From assembly GCA_902515395.1 (NCBI GenBank), contig CABXUL010000001.1, forward strand, positions 51,494 to 115,493: a DNA stretch of 64,000 bases, written 5' to 3'. This document shows, one piece after another, positions 1-9,215 of the stretch. A program made the position numbers and the translations under genes. Positions within the stretch are counted from its first letter, which is position 1, and each line of letters begins with the position of its first letter. Source of the DNA: an uncultured Bacteroidota bacterium. GTDB lineage: Bacteria > Bacteroidota > Bacteroidia > Flavobacteriales > Flavobacteriaceae. The notes beneath the pieces are model-generated. The model was not told where the DNA came from. It did not search any database and saw only the letters and a list, made by a program, of their open reading frames with translations.

Positions 1-2
1 CA

Positions 3-779
3 ATACTATTTTATTCAGTTTCAATTCACAGCCAAAGTAAAAATGAACCGACATTGAAAGGGAAAAAAATTATATATGTTTTTGGTGGCTGGGAGGGTCA
101 TTTTCCAAAACAAAGTGTAGATGTATTTGTGCCTAAATTGAGAGCTGCAGGTGCTGATGTGAAAGTTTTTGATAACCTTAAGGTTTACACCAATAAAAAA
201 ATAATGGATGAAACAGATTTAATTATTCAGATCTGGACCATGGGTAAAATATCGGAAAAACAATTTGAAGGTTTACAATCTGCAATAATGTCTGGAACTG
301 GTTTCTCAGGGTGGCACGGCGGTGCAGGAGATGCATTTAGAGCCAATCTTAAGTACCAATTTATGGTCGGTGGACAGTTTATCTTTCACCCTGGTGGTAA
401 AATTGATTATCGAATTAATATTATTGATAAAAAAGATCAAATAACAAAAGGAATTAATGATTTTGATTTGAAACACACCGAACAATACTACATGCTTGTT
501 GATCCAAACACCAAGGTCCTTGCGGTTTCAGAGTTTGTAAGAGATAGATATGAAAAACCAGGGAAAAAAGAAATTAGAGTAACAGGAAGTGTTATGCCAG
601 TTGTTTGGAAAAAGAACTATGGAAAAGGAAGAATATTTTATTCTTCAATTGGTCATTTTATGAAGGACTTTGATGTTCCAGAAGTTTTAAAAATGCAGAT
701 GAGAGGTTTTGCTTGGGCATCAGAAGGAAAATACCACGGAAAAGAGGATTTAATAAATCCATTTATAAAAATTAGGTAA
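3..779 (+). CDS. ThuA-like domain protein (5' end cut by window)
   Basis: The frame is open to the left edge, so the true start lies outside the window; the first start-like codon inside (TTG at 54) is not the start. The residues before it form the end of a signal peptide (FYSVSIHSQS), matching the hydrophobic leader of the next gene. The mature part has the ThuA/glutamine-amidotransferase-like fold: IIYVFGG strand, SGWHGG motif, HPGG and a C-terminal RIFYSSIGH segment. ThuA proteins are linked to trehalose and other 3-keto-glycoside pathways in rhizobia; the substrate here is unknown. It is a close paralogue of the gene at 913 and probably arose by tandem duplication. Family call is firm, function is not. 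Confidence 0.8.
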   Translation: MLFYSVSIHSQSKNEPTLKGKKIIYVFGGWEGHFPKQSVDVFVPKLRAAGADVKVFDNLKVYTNKKIMDETDLIIQIWTMGKISEKQFEGLQSAIMSGTGFSGWHGGAGDAFRANLKYQFMVGGQFIFHPGGKIDYRINIIDKKDQITKGINDFDLKHTEQYYMLVDPNTKVLAVSEFVRDRYEKPGKKEIRVTGSVMPVVWKKNYGKGRIFYSSIGHFMKDFDVPEVLKMQMRGFAWASEGKYHGKEDLINPFIKIR

Positions 780-912
780 ATTCTTTAAGTGAGAAACTCT
801 TTTTTTTTATTATTCGACTCTATTTGTGATATATATATTTTAACAAACGTTTTTTTATTTCATTCTATAATATATTGATTTTTGTATTTTTAAAGCTGGC
901 TTATATATTAGG

Positions 913-1755
913 ATGTCAAATATGAAATTTTTTAAAAACACTGGACTTATTTTATTAACCCTTGTTTCATTTCCTTTATCTATTTCATCTCAAAATAACC
1001 TCAAGAATCCGTCTCTTAATGGGAAAAATATAATTTATGTTTATGGTGGAATGAATGGTCACAGTCCAAAAGAGAGCGTTAATCTTTTTGTTCCGATTCT
1101 AGAAAAGGAAGGTGCAAGTGTAAAGGTTTTTGACAACTTTAGTGTTTATGAAGATGAAAAATTAATGAAAGAGGCGGATCTTATAATTCAAATTTTTACT
1201 GATGCTTTTACCTCAGATCCTAGAATGAATAATGATCAATTTAAAGGGTTACGAAATGCTCTAATAAATGGAACGGGTTTTGCCGGTTGGCATGGAGGTC
1301 TTGGAGACTCGAGTCCTAACCCATTATATCATTTCATAGTTGGCGGTGATTTCGTTGCTCATCCAGGGGAATTGAAGGAAATGAAGACTGCTGAGTATGA
1401 AGTAAAAATATATGATTCAGAGGATTATATTACTAATGGGATATCGGACTTTAAAATTAATGGCTCTGAACAATATTATATGATGATCGATCCAAATGTC
1501 AAAGTATTAGCTGTATCAGAATTTAAATTGAATAATTGGCCTACCAATGAAAATAAAATAAAAGGAAGTTTTATGCCTGTGATTTGGAAAAAGAATTATG
1601 GAAAAGGAAGAGTTTTTTACAGTTCTATAGGGCATTATCTTAAAGAATTTGAAATTCCTGAGGTGCTTACCATGCAAATGAGAGGATTTCGTTGGGCATC
1701 AGAAGGTAAATATCATCTGAAAGAAAATTTAATTTCACCAGTATATAAAAAATGA
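913..1755 (+). CDS. ThuA-like domain protein, exported
   Basis: 280 residues with a signal peptide (LILLTLVSFPLSISSQ) and one ThuA domain: NIIYVYGG near residue 38, AGWHGG near 125, GGDFVAHPGE, and RVFYSSIGH near the C terminus. It is clearly paralogous to the preceding gene, with long identical stretches (for example MPV.WKKNYGKGR). A second ATG at 922 is an alternative start. Its stop overlaps the xylulokinase start as ATGA, so the two are probably translationally coupled. That ties the ThuA protein to xylose metabolism. Likely periplasmic; enzymatic activity unproven. Confidence 0.85.
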   Translation: MSNMKFFKNTGLILLTLVSFPLSISSQNNLKNPSLNGKNIIYVYGGMNGHSPKESVNLFVPILEKEGASVKVFDNFSVYEDEKLMKEADLIIQIFTDAFTSDPRMNNDQFKGLRNALINGTGFAGWHGGLGDSSPNPLYHFIVGGDFVAHPGELKEMKTAEYEVKIYDSEDYITNGISDFKINGSEQYYMMIDPNVKVLAVSEFKLNNWPTNENKIKGSFMPVIWKKNYGKGRVFYSSIGHYLKEFEIPEVLTMQMRGFRWASEGKYHLKENLISPVYKK

Positions 1756-3221
1756 TAGCAATAGGATACGACATAGGGAGCTCTTTTGTAAAAGCAGCAT
1801 TAGTAGATGCTGAAACAGGGAAACCTATTGAGCGAGTTAGAGTGCCAGATGCTGAAATACCAATGATAGCCAATGAAATTGGATGGGCAGAACAAGATCC
1901 TAAGCTTTGGTGGGAATACCTCTGTGATGCGACAAAATCTTTAATTGAAAAGGCGAACATCAAGGCGGATCAAATTTCTAGTATTGGTATATCTTATCAA
2001 ATGCATGGATTAGTTTTGGTTGACGAAAATCTCAATCCTTTAAGGAAATCCATCATCTGGTGTGATAGTCGAGCAACACCCTATGGAGAGAAGGCATTTC
2101 AAAAACTAGGAGAATCATACTGTAAAGAAAATTTACTTAACTCACCAGGTAACTTTACTGCCTCAAAGCTGGGGTGGGTTATTGAAAATGAACCAGAAAT
2201 TTCCAATAAGACCTATAAATTTATGCTGCCTGGAGACTTTCTCGTGGCCAAACTTACTGGTGAATTCCAGACTACTATTACTGGGTTATCCGAGGGGATT
2301 TTTTGGGATTTTAAAAATGATACTCCTTCAGATCGTCTTTTTGATTATTATCAGATTGATAAAAGTCTTATTCCAGAGGTAGTACCAAATTTTATTGAGC
2401 AAGCTAGAGTTTCCAAAAAAGGGAGTAAGGATACAGGATTACTTGAAGGTGTTCCCGTAACCTATAGAGCTGGAGACCAGCCCAATAATGCTTATGCATT
2501 GGGGGCAAGAAATGCAGGGGATGTGGTTGCAACTGCTGGAACTTCTGGAGTAGTATATGCCTTAACAGATCAACTTTCTGGTAATGAGCTGACCAAAGTC
2601 AATACTTTTGCTCACGCTAACTATCATCCTGACAAAAAAACCTTTGGGAAATTACTAAACCTAAATGGTGCAGGGATACAATATCGTTGGCTTCACCAAT
2701 TAACAGGGTCAATGGGATATGAAAAATTAAATAAAATGGCGAATTTAGCTCCAATTGGAAGTAATGGATTGGCAGTATTCCCCTTCGGCAATGGTGCAGA
2801 GAGAATGCTTGACAATAAAATTGTTAATGGCCACATTAGAAATATTAATTTCAATATTCATGATAATAACCATATGGTAAGAGCTACTTTGGAGGGAATT
2901 GCCTTCGCCCTTATTTATGGGATCGAAATATTGAAGGGTGACGGGGTAGTTATTGAACGCCTCAAAGTGGGGAATGATAACTTATTTTTATCTAATGAAT
3001 TTTCAAAAACTATTGCAGACACACTTGGTATAACTATTGAAATGCTTGAAGCTACTGGAGCAGAAGGTGCTGCGAAAGCAAGTATAGCAAAACTAAATAG
3101 TGGAGCCGTTGAGGAGAAAATTAAAATTACTAAAACGATTATCCCTGATGCTGACAAGCATGAAATCAGCATTCAGGCTTTTGAAAACTGGAAAAATCAA
3201 TTAATAAATAACATTATCTAA
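1752..3221 (+). CDS. xylB: xylulokinase
   Basis: 489 residues, usual length for FGGY-family xylulokinase, which phosphorylates D-xylulose to xylulose 5-phosphate for the pentose phosphate pathway. Seen in the sequence: N-terminal phosphate-1 motif GYDIGSS, the substrate-loop MHG, WCDSRA, GDQPNNAYALG with the likely catalytic Asp, ATAGTSG (phosphate 2) and a C-terminal GAEGAAKAS adenosine-region motif. It overlaps the upstream ThuA gene by 4 bases and is followed 2 bases later by xylose isomerase, so this is a compact operon. Cytoplasmic. Assignment to xylulose over other FGGY substrates rests on this neighbour. Confidence 0.94.
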   Translation: MIAIGYDIGSSFVKAALVDAETGKPIERVRVPDAEIPMIANEIGWAEQDPKLWWEYLCDATKSLIEKANIKADQISSIGISYQMHGLVLVDENLNPLRKSIIWCDSRATPYGEKAFQKLGESYCKENLLNSPGNFTASKLGWVIENEPEISNKTYKFMLPGDFLVAKLTGEFQTTITGLSEGIFWDFKNDTPSDRLFDYYQIDKSLIPEVVPNFIEQARVSKKGSKDTGLLEGVPVTYRAGDQPNNAYALGARNAGDVVATAGTSGVVYALTDQLSGNELTKVNTFAHANYHPDKKTFGKLLNLNGAGIQYRWLHQLTGSMGYEKLNKMANLAPIGSNGLAVFPFGNGAERMLDNKIVNGHIRNINFNIHDNNHMVRATLEGIAFALIYGIEILKGDGVVIERLKVGNDNLFLSNEFSKTIADTLGITIEMLEATGAEGAAKASIAKLNSGAVEEKIKITKTIIPDADKHEISIQAFENWKNQLINNII

Positions 3222-3223
3222 AA

Positions 3224-4537
3224 ATGAATCAAGATTACTTTAAAAACATTGACAAAATTAAATTTGAAGGGAAAGATTCCGACAATCCACTTGCTTATAA
3301 ATATTACGATGCCACTAAAATGGTTATGGGAAAAACCCTTAAGGACCATTTCAAATTTGCAATGGCATATTGGCATAGTATGAATGATAATGGCGCTGAC
3401 CCTTTTGGAAGATTGACAAACCTATACCCCTGGAATAAGGAGACAGATGTCATGCAGCGGGCTAAAAACAGGGCTGATGCTGCTTTTGAGTTCCTTCAAA
3501 AAATGGGCTTCGATTATTTCTGTTTTCATGATATTGATTTAATACAAGAAGGTGCTTCGCTTTTGGAAACTGAAAAAAGAGTAGGTCAAATTGCAGAATA
3601 TATTAAAGGCAAGCAAAAAGAAACAGGAATGAAAGTACTTTGGGGGACTGCTAATTGTTTTTCAAACCCTGTTTATATGAATGGTGCAATAACCAACCCT
3701 GACTTTAGAGTAGCCTCTAGAGCAGCGGCACAAATCAAAATTGCTTTTGATACGTCAATGGAATTGGGTGCCGAAAATTATGTTTTCTGGGGAGGTAGAG
3801 AAGGGTATTTATCACTATTAAACACAGATATGAAACGTGAGTTAGATCACTTAGCTACTTTCTTTAATAAGATGGTTGAGTATGGTCAAAAACAAGGGTT
3901 TAAAGGAAACTTTTTTATCGAACCTAAACCGGCTGAACCAACAAAGCATCAGTATGATTTTGATGCAGCTACAGTTGTAGGGTTCTTAAATCAAAATGGA
4001 TTACAAGATCATTTTAAACTTAATATTGAGGTTAATCACGCCACTTTAGCAAGTCACACCTTTGAACATGAACTTCAAGTTTCTGCCAATGCAGGAATGC
4101 TAGGAAGTATTGATGCTAACCGAGGAGACAATCAAAATGGCTGGGATACGGATCAGTTTTCAATTAATCTCTACGAAACTATAGAGGCAATGTTGGTATT
4201 CCTTAAATCCGGGGGGTTAAAAGGAGGAGGAATTAACTTTGACGCCAAAGTGAGAAGAAACTCTACTGACCTTGAGGATCTTTTTATTGCACATATCCAA
4301 GGTGCAGATACCTTTGCAAGAGGCTTGATTTCAGCGGAGTATATCCTAAGTAAAACCCCTTATGCTAAAATGTTGAAGGAACGTTATGAGTCCTTTGATA
4401 GCGGACAAGGCAATTCATTTGAAAACGCTAAGTTATCTATTGAGGATTTATATAAAATAGGGATAAATCAGTCTAAGATTTCACTTACTAGCGGAAAGCA
4501 GGAGCTGTATGAAAGTATCTTAGCGAATAGTTTTTAG
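3224..4537 (+). CDS. xylA: xylose isomerase
   Basis: 437 residues, typical of the group II xylose isomerases of Bacteroidetes. It interconverts D-xylose and D-xylulose with two divalent metals. Visible active-site elements: FCFHDIDL (His102 and Asp105), YVFWGGREGY near 186-195, the metal-binding FIEPKP (Glu233, Lys235), EVNHATLASHTFEHEL and a late GGINFDAKVRR. Cytoplasmic TIM barrel. It directly follows xylB and precedes an MFS permease, making a complete xylose uptake and entry module. Confidence 0.97.
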   Translation: MNQDYFKNIDKIKFEGKDSDNPLAYKYYDATKMVMGKTLKDHFKFAMAYWHSMNDNGADPFGRLTNLYPWNKETDVMQRAKNRADAAFEFLQKMGFDYFCFHDIDLIQEGASLLETEKRVGQIAEYIKGKQKETGMKVLWGTANCFSNPVYMNGAITNPDFRVASRAAAQIKIAFDTSMELGAENYVFWGGREGYLSLLNTDMKRELDHLATFFNKMVEYGQKQGFKGNFFIEPKPAEPTKHQYDFDAATVVGFLNQNGLQDHFKLNIEVNHATLASHTFEHELQVSANAGMLGSIDANRGDNQNGWDTDQFSINLYETIEAMLVFLKSGGLKGGGINFDAKVRRNSTDLEDLFIAHIQGADTFARGLISAEYILSKTPYAKMLKERYESFDSGQGNSFENAKLSIEDLYKIGINQSKISLTSGKQELYESILANSF

Positions 4538-4594
4538 TTATTATATCAAGATTATTTTTAAATTGGAGTCTGAATAAACCAAATATTTTTAATT

Positions 4595-5752
4595 ATGAAT
4601 TCAAAATTATTTAATGCAAGTTGTTTTGCTCTTGTTACAACAGCGATGACCTTTGCAGTTAGAGCAAAGATTGAGCTGGTATTCAATAATGATTACGGCC
4701 TTACACTTGAACAAATTGGAATTGCCTTTGGCCCTGCTTTCTACGGATTTACTTTGGCTATGATAATAGGAGGTTTTATGGTAGACCTTTTTGGAATGAG
4801 AAAAATAATGAACTTAGCTTTTGCAGGTCACTTATTGGGAATTGTTCTGACTCTTTTGGCAAGAGATTTTTGGATGTTATTTTCGGGGACTTTATTAATT
4901 GGAATTGGAAACGGTATGGTTGAAGCTGCATGTAACCCATTAATTGCAACCCTATATCCCAAAGAAAAAACAAAAATGTTAAACCGATTTCACGTATGGT
5001 TTCCTGGAGGAATTGTGATTGGAAGTATTTTAGCCTACTTGATTGTTGATTTGATGGGATTAAGCTGGATGGTATTGGTTGGGACATTGTTTATTCCACT
5101 AGTAATTTATATAATTCAATTTAGAGGTCAAGAATTTCCTCCTACTGAGAGAGTATCTAGTGGGGTAACATATGAAGATATGTTGAAAGCCTGTTTTGCT
5201 AATCCATTATTTTGGTTCATCGGTTTTTGCATGTTATTGACTGCCTCTACTGAGCTGGCAACTACTCAAAGGATTTCTTCACTTCTAGAGCAAACCGTAT
5301 CAAATCCAATTTTAGTGTTAGCTTTCATTAATGGAATTATGATGGTAGGAAGACTTTTTGCTGGAGATATTGTTCACAGATTGAGCATTACTAAAATGTT
5401 ATTGTTTTCAGCAGTTTTCTCTTTTCTGGGATTACTTTGGTTATCAACAGCATCAGGAATGACTTCCTTTTTAGCAGCCGCCGTATTCGCTATTGGGGTC
5501 TGCTATTTTTGGCCAACGATGTTATCTTTTGTTGCTGAAAAAATTCCAAGTAGTGGTGCCCTAGGATTATCCCTAATGGGTGGACTGGGTATGTTCTCTG
5601 TCTCGATTGTTCTTTGGGCAATGGGATTGGTTATGGATATGGATGCTACCGGTTCGGATACATTATATATAATGGCTTTATTGCCAGCAATACTTATAGT
5701 TCTTTTTGGAGCTCGTTTATTGGTTGAAATGAAATCAGCGAAATCAGTTTAG
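4595..5752 (+). CDS. MFS sugar permease, probable xylose or oligosaccharide importer
   Basis: 385 residues made almost wholly of hydrophobic helices (about 11-12 membrane segments). Major facilitator features resemble the FucP/FHS-like sugar symporters: the first loop ends with GGFMVDLFGMRK (a motif A variant) and a later segment reads HVWFPGGIVIGS. It follows xylA by 57 bases and is closed by a strong terminator, so it probably imports the sugar handled by XylA/XylB. The substrate is inferred from context only. Confidence 0.8.
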   Translation: MNSKLFNASCFALVTTAMTFAVRAKIELVFNNDYGLTLEQIGIAFGPAFYGFTLAMIIGGFMVDLFGMRKIMNLAFAGHLLGIVLTLLARDFWMLFSGTLLIGIGNGMVEAACNPLIATLYPKEKTKMLNRFHVWFPGGIVIGSILAYLIVDLMGLSWMVLVGTLFIPLVIYIIQFRGQEFPPTERVSSGVTYEDMLKACFANPLFWFIGFCMLLTASTELATTQRISSLLEQTVSNPILVLAFINGIMMVGRLFAGDIVHRLSITKMLLFSAVFSFLGLLWLSTASGMTSFLAAAVFAIGVCYFWPTMLSFVAEKIPSSGALGLSLMGGLGMFSVSIVLWAMGLVMDMDATGSDTLYIMALLPAILIVLFGARLLVEMKSAKSV

Positions 5753-5772
5753 ATTATAAATTATTTTTAAAT

Positions 5773-5801
5773 GGGAAAGTCAGTTACTTTCCCTTTTTTT
5801 T
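5773..5801 (+). terminator. rho-independent terminator of the xyl operon
   Basis: Perfect 8-bp stem GGGAAAGT / ACTTTCCC with a 5-base loop, followed by eight T residues, 20 bases after the MFS stop codon. It separates the ThuA-xylBA-MFS run from the DUF1080 gene. Confidence 0.85.
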
Positions 5802-5809
5802 GTTGAATA

Positions 5810-6565
5810 ATGTTTAAATACCTTCTTTTATTATTTAGTCCTGGTTTGCTACTAGCTCAAAAAAAAATGGATCCAAAATTAACTGAAGTTTGGGAGCCAA
5901 TACCAGAAGTTATTGTTCCTGGATCAAAGGGAATACCTCCAAGTGATGCTATTATATTGTTTGATGGAACGAGTTTATCTGAATGGACAAACGCTCCGAC
6001 TGGGGGCCCTGCTGGGTGGACAATAAATTCAGATGGTTCAATGACTGTAAAACCAGATGGTGGTATTCAAACCAAGGATGAATTCGGATCAGTTCAGTTT
6101 CATATTGAATGGAAAACTCCTAAAGAAATAAAAGGGCAAGGTCAGGGAAGAGGTAATAGTGGTGTGACTTTTCAAAGACGATTTGAAATTCAGATCCTCG
6201 ATAGCTTTGAAAATCCAACTTATTCTAATGGTCAAGCAGCTTCATTGTATAAGCAATACGTTCCATTAGTAAATGCCAGTAGACCCCCTGGGACATGGCA
6301 AGAATATGATATAATTTTTATGGAGCCAAAGTATGATTTAGATGGCAATCAAATAAAGTCAGGGACTTTTACTGTTTTTCATAATGGTATTCTAGTATTA
6401 AATAATGTACAAATTTTAGGGACTACTGAATTCAGGGGTTATCCAAAATCAGGAAGGGATGAGATTTCAGGTTATATGCCTGGAAAGAGTCTTAAGAAAA
6501 ATATTTATATCCAAGATCATGGTAACCCAGTCTCCTTCAGGAATATTTGGGTAAGAAATTTATAA
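5810..6565 (+). CDS. DUF1080 (3-keto-disaccharide hydrolase family) secreted protein
   Basis: 251 residues with a short signal peptide (LLLLFSPGLLLAQ) and one concanavalin-like jelly-roll domain of the DUF1080/PF06439 type. Hallmarks: IILFDGTSLSEW near residues 48-59, GGIQTKDEFGSVQFHIEW, GNSGVTFQRRFEIQILDS, and the terminal ISGYMPGKS and FRNIWVRNL. Family members cleave 3-keto-glycosides made by Gfo/Idh/MocA dehydrogenases or act in related keto-sugar routes. One such oxidoreductase is present at 14962. The stop overlaps the following lipoprotein start by one base. Family is secure; substrate unknown. Confidence 0.88.
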   Translation: MFKYLLLLFSPGLLLAQKKMDPKLTEVWEPIPEVIVPGSKGIPPSDAIILFDGTSLSEWTNAPTGGPAGWTINSDGSMTVKPDGGIQTKDEFGSVQFHIEWKTPKEIKGQGQGRGNSGVTFQRRFEIQILDSFENPTYSNGQAASLYKQYVPLVNASRPPGTWQEYDIIFMEPKYDLDGNQIKSGTFTVFHNGILVLNNVQILGTTEFRGYPKSGRDEISGYMPGKSLKKNIYIQDHGNPVSFRNIWVRNL

Positions 6566-7017
6566 TGCTTTATATAAAGATGGATTTTAAGACCAAAGTT
6601 TTCATTTATTGCCTAGTTTTTATGTGTATTAATTCATGTGCTCAAGAAAATCAAATTATGAAAATTAATTCTTTAAGTGCAATTGAAGAAGATGTAAACT
6701 TTTATGACGCTTTAAGGCAAAGGTCAGATTTAAACTTTGGTAGAAACATAAGAATCCTCCATACCACAATAAAAAACTTTCAAGAATTTCAGAAAAATTA
6801 TCAAGATTCTGACATGCATCTAGATTATGTGATTAGAAATCGGTTACATACTGCAATATATCTAAACCAAGAAAAAAACTACTTAGAATCTATGGATGGT
6901 TCTATATTCAATTTACCTCAAAATATTAACGCTTCAAAACTAACCGATGAGGTAGTGAAATTAATTGGTGGAATGTATTATGGATCGTCCGAAGTAAGAG
7001 AGCTTATAAATAATTAA
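6565..7017 (+). CDS. hypothetical lipoprotein
   Basis: Unrecognised protein of about 150 residues. The ATG at 6565 overlaps the DUF1080 stop as TAATG, suggesting coupling; a second ATG at 6580 gives a more typical leader. The leader ends in a lipobox-like CINSC, so it is probably an outer- or inner-membrane lipoprotein. The rest is soluble and charged, with ALRQRSDLNFGRNIR in the middle. It meets the phosphatase-like gene tail to tail, overlapping by 4 bases. Function cannot be stated. Confidence 0.6.
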   Translation: MLYIKMDFKTKVFIYCLVFMCINSCAQENQIMKINSLSAIEEDVNFYDALRQRSDLNFGRNIRILHTTIKNFQEFQKNYQDSDMHLDYVIRNRLHTAIYLNQEKNYLESMDGSIFNLPQNINASKLTDEVVKLIGGMYYGSSEVRELINN

Positions 7018-7619
7018 CGAAATCTAACATTAAAAACATATTTCATTTCCGTAGCTATTTGTATGGATCTTTCATCATATTTTTCTGATTCCTGATTAGA
7101 ATTTTCGTAAATCTTAGGGTCTTCAAATGGAAGTGATATTCTTTTTTCAGCCCCCGAAATAATTGGGCAATTTTCATCCGCATTGGTACAGGTCATTACC
7201 GCTGCAAAATTATTTTTTGGATTTGACGCATCATCAAAAGTTTTTGAGTAAACTATTATGGGTCTTCTTTTCTCATGGTAGGTTAATTCGTAATGTGGAT
7301 TTTCCCCCCCAGGATTTTCAACCTTAAATCCCATTCTTTCAAAAGATGCGATTGTTCTTGGATTACAATTAGTTACTTCAGTTCCACCTGAAAAACTATT
7401 GATATTAAAACCATAGTAATCAGATATTATCTTAGCCCACACCTGAGCGAGTTGACTTCTACGTGAATTATGTGTACATATGAAGTTGAAGTTGGCTTCA
7501 ACCTTTTGTTTTACTTTGAATATAAAATAATCTTTAAGAGGTTTTAATAAATCTTTCCTATGATCAAGAATTGAATTATGATCAAGCTTGTCGATTATAT
7601 CAATAACGTTAATACCCAT
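7014..7619 (-). CDS. low-molecular-weight phosphatase / arsenate-reductase-like protein
   Basis: 201 residues. A P-loop of the CX5R type is visible as CTHNSRRS, preceded by NFIC, as in LMW protein tyrosine phosphatases and thioredoxin-coupled arsenate reductases. A later region contains MTCTNADENCP, giving extra cysteines as in ArsC-like enzymes, and LPFEDPKIYE resembles the DP loop with its general-acid Asp. An N-terminal extension of about 40 residues precedes the core. No ars genes are nearby, so arsenate reduction and protein or metabolite dephosphorylation are both possible. Confidence 0.75.
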   Translation of the reverse strand: MGINVIDIIDKLDHNSILDHRKDLLKPLKDYFIFKVKQKVEANFNFICTHNSRRSQLAQVWAKIISDYYGFNINSFSGGTEVTNCNPRTIASFERMGFKVENPGGENPHYELTYHEKRRPIIVYSKTFDDASNPKNNFAAVMTCTNADENCPIISGAEKRISLPFEDPKIYENSNQESEKYDERSIQIATEMKYVFNVRFR

Positions 7620-7710
7620 GGTGGTTCCTTTAACCGGAAAAAGATTTAATTTAAATGTTTCAACTATTTCGTAATCAAATGTATTAAAAAATTCTAAAGT
7701 AGGCTTTCAT

Positions 7711-9141
7711 CTATTTTTGAGGCTTTTGATTTAGCCTTTTTCGCCACCTCTCCGTATGAATTAAACCTAAGAAAATGGGATCGATCAATTGAGAATCCCA
7801 AGCTTGAAGTATTGAGTCTAGACGTTGAACCTCCTTTGGAAAGAAATCAGCTAGGTTATTTTCCTCTCCTATGTCTTGATCCAGATTATATAGCTCTTTT
7901 ATGGTGTTTTTTTCCTTGGTCACTAATTTCATATCACCATCTCTAATGGAATAAAGGTCATTGTCAAATTTTCTTACATATAAAGTGTTATGAGGCCGTC
8001 CCCGTTTTAATCCTTTAAGAAAGGGAATTATATTCACACCATCTAACGGATTCTTTGCTTCTATAGGGGCATTTGTTAATTCAGCAATGGTTGGTAATAT
8101 GTCTAAACTCGAAATGGGATAATCATAAACCATTTGTGAAATTTCGCCTGTCCATTGCATTGCAAATGGAACTCGGTTGCCTCCCTCATAAATAGACGAC
8201 TTACCCTCTCTTAGTGGTCCATTATTTGACCCATTTTTTGATTCAGGCCCTCCATTATCTGAAAAAAAGAAAATAATAGTGTTATCAACTATCTCTAAAG
8301 ATTCCAACTTATCAAGAATTCTCCCGACTCCGTCGTCAACTGCACTTACCATCGCGGCATATGTTTTTCTTCTTTTATCTTTTATATGGTCAAATCGATT
8401 GAGATATTTTTGAGTCGCTTGAAGGGGGCCATGAGGGGCGTTATATGCCAAATACAAAAAGAAGGGCCCTTGCTTATTTTTAATTATAAAATTTACTGCC
8501 TCATTGGAAAATTCATCTGTTAAATATTCGTCTGTTTTTTCTGGTTTGTGATCCCTCATGATCCAGGTTTTGTAACTAAGAGGTTCGTCACTTATGGAAT
8601 AACTGTCCTTTATAGTCAATTCCTCAGGAAAATAATGGTGTCCTCCACCTAAGTGTCCATAAAAAAAATTGAATCCCCTGTTAAGTGGATGATTTGAAAT
8701 ATGTGCCCCCAAATGCCATTTACCAATTACTCCTGAAGTATAACCCACTTGGCCTATTACTTCAGGAATAGTTTTTTCCGTTTGTGGTAAACCCATATTT
8801 GGGTCATTGGGGCGGTATTGGGCGTTTCTTTCATAGCCAAAACGCTGCTGATATCTGCCAGTGATAAAACCTGCACGGCTTGGACTACAGACGGGATAAG
8901 GCGTATAGCCATTAGTAAACTTAACACCCTTTTGGGCAATACGGTCAATGTTGGGGGTAGGTATTTCCTCACTGCCATTGAACCCTACATCGCTATAACC
9001 CAAATCATCTGTCATGATTACAATTAAATTAGGTAATTTTTTATTAGATACTTTTTGGGGTTGATTTTCACAGCTCAATAGCATGACAAAAAAGAGTATA
9101 GATGTTGAGATAAATTTAATTTTTAAACTATTTTTTTTCAT
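7711..9141 (-). CDS. sulfatase (arylsulfatase family), lipoprotein
   Basis: 476 residues. The leader ends in the lipobox LLSC (Cys24). The sulfatase core starts with NLIVIMTDDLGYSD, which carries the metal-binding Asp pair. The formylglycine site is CSPSR at residues 85-89, inside VCSPSRAGFITGRY. GKWHLG and the second metal site FFSDNGG are also present. It removes sulfate esters from carbohydrates and needs formylglycine conversion of Cys85 by a maturase that is not in this window. It is transcribed divergently from the next sulfatase. Substrate unknown; context suggests a polysaccharide. Confidence 0.93.
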   Translation of the reverse strand: MKKNSLKIKFISTSILFFVMLLSCENQPQKVSNKKLPNLIVIMTDDLGYSDVGFNGSEEIPTPNIDRIAQKGVKFTNGYTPYPVCSPSRAGFITGRYQQRFGYERNAQYRPNDPNMGLPQTEKTIPEVIGQVGYTSGVIGKWHLGAHISNHPLNRGFNFFYGHLGGGHHYFPEELTIKDSYSISDEPLSYKTWIMRDHKPEKTDEYLTDEFSNEAVNFIIKNKQGPFFLYLAYNAPHGPLQATQKYLNRFDHIKDKRRKTYAAMVSAVDDGVGRILDKLESLEIVDNTIIFFFSDNGGPESKNGSNNGPLREGKSSIYEGGNRVPFAMQWTGEISQMVYDYPISSLDILPTIAELTNAPIEAKNPLDGVNIIPFLKGLKRGRPHNTLYVRKFDNDLYSIRDGDMKLVTKEKNTIKELYNLDQDIGEENNLADFFPKEVQRLDSILQAWDSQLIDPIFLGLIHTERWRKRLNQKPQK

Positions 9142-9215
9142 GTTTTGAAAAATAAACTTCTCTAAAATAGTTATAAATCATTAATTTGGAGTCACAACTA
9201 AATAATTGAACCAAT

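Noticed and set aside
846-853. AAACGTTT palindrome as a regulator site before the second ThuA gene
   Set aside because: An 8-base palindrome with A/T flanks is expected by chance in DNA this AT-rich, and no second copy occurs near the other sugar genes.
1667-1963. 98-codon minus-strand frame across the ThuA-xylB junction
   Set aside because: It lies entirely over two well-supported plus-strand genes, and its product shows no domain or signal; an antisense shadow.
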